Position numbers and translations under genes: made by a program. From Codonopsis lanceolata (taxonomy: Eukaryota > Streptophyta > Magnoliopsida > Asterales > Campanulaceae): DNA of 64,000 nt. The stretch spans positions 108,866,168 through 108,930,167 of the forward strand of contig CM028379.1 in NCBI GenBank assembly GCA_013146195.2. The letters run 5' to 3'. How positions within the stretch are numbered: position 1 is the first letter of the stretch; each line of letters opens with the position of its first letter. The notes beneath the pieces were generated by a model. The model did not search any database. It was given only the letters and a program-made list of their open reading frames with translations, and had not been told where the DNA came from. Below are positions 63,935 through 64,000 of this stretch, piece by piece.

Positions 63935-64000
63935 CAAAGCCACAACAGAATAGTGTTGTTGAACGCAAGAATCGCCATCTGTTGGAAGTTGCCAGGGCAT
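63935..64000 (+). pseudogene. integrase fragment fused after gag
   Basis: The last bases read NSVVERKNRHLLEVARA, the region of copia integrase with the third catalytic residue (the Glu in VERKNR). It follows the Gag tail (FAKFTPYQ) with only about 30 bp between, so an internal deletion removed protease and the first two catalytic Asp segments. Confidence 0.8.

Larger units (their letters stand above)
62338..64000 (+). mobile_element. Ty1/copia element with short LTR, internally deleted, runs off the window
   Basis: A 175-bp 5' LTR (62338-62512; TGTTAGACAATAAGGG to TCAATTACA) is followed directly by TGGTATCAGAGCC. A TA microsatellite lies inside the LTR (about 62380-62411). The gag region (62916-63880) then joins abruptly to the last part of integrase at about 63935-64000. 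Protease and two thirds of integrase are missing. The 3' end is outside the window. Confidence 0.85.

Overview
This is plant nuclear DNA, most likely from a eudicot. The species cannot be named from the sequence. The evidence is the overall AT-richness, several Ty1/copia retrotransposons with the plant initiator-Met primer-binding site TGGTATCAGAGC, Stowaway and Tourist type MITEs, Mutator-like elements with 9-bp target duplications, and a group S-type bZIP gene. The window is mostly nested transposable elements. The only convincing intact host gene is the intronless bZIP gene at 19428-20003. A divergent uL23-like ribosomal protein exon (59857-60274, minus) and a serpin-like fragment (about 61040-61346, minus) are probable gene relics.

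Layout. 1-4.5 kb: AT-rich DNA, a Stowaway-like MITE, a 790-bp palindromic foldback element (1451-2240) and a Mutator-like element (2254-3870). 4.5-6.2 kb: an unclassified repeat relic. 6.2-13.9 kb: a 5'-truncated SIRE-type copia element (here 'element 1') with an extra gene downstream of pol. That gene carries an internal tandem duplication, and one duplicate is split by a 1.7-kb TG..CA insertion. 14-18.7 kb: Mutator-like remnants and a second complete Mutator-like element (17534-18737). 19-20 kb: the bZIP gene and its promoter. 21-24.5 kb: a run of small elements (SINE-like, MITEs, Stowaways, a 530-bp hAT). 24932-30409: a complete, recently inserted copia element with a few disabling lesions. 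30.5-39.4 kb: Helitron pieces, a 69-bp tandem-repeat array (about 32360-34010), an Ulp1-protease relic, a Harbinger ORF2 relic carrying a Helitron, and two TIR elements. 39703-55325: a young SIRE-type copia element ('element 2') with 5-bp target duplications ATGTT. It contains a 100-N gap, a duplicated 4.6-kb 3' half, and sequence that looks unpolished. 56315-58971: a PIF/Harbinger transposon. 59-62.3 kb: gene relics and an inverted repeat. 62338-end: a copia element with short LTRs and an internal deletion joining gag to integrase.

The most interesting observation concerns the two SIRE-type elements. Element 2 carries the 10-bp palindrome TGTTGCAACA at dispersed places: LTR, end of gag, integrase/RT linker, untranslated spacer, and twice in the extra 3' gene. 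At the homologous places element 1 carries TGTAGCTACA or one-mismatch forms. Two symmetric changes therefore keep the palindrome, and they are shared across coding and non-coding sites within each element. This is what a sequence-specific binding site that co-evolves with an element-encoded factor would look like. The extra 3' gene, a plant 'Transposase_32-like' protein of unknown function, is the obvious candidate partner. That link is inference. Both families also share an identical 10-bp stem, with different loops, in the LTR.
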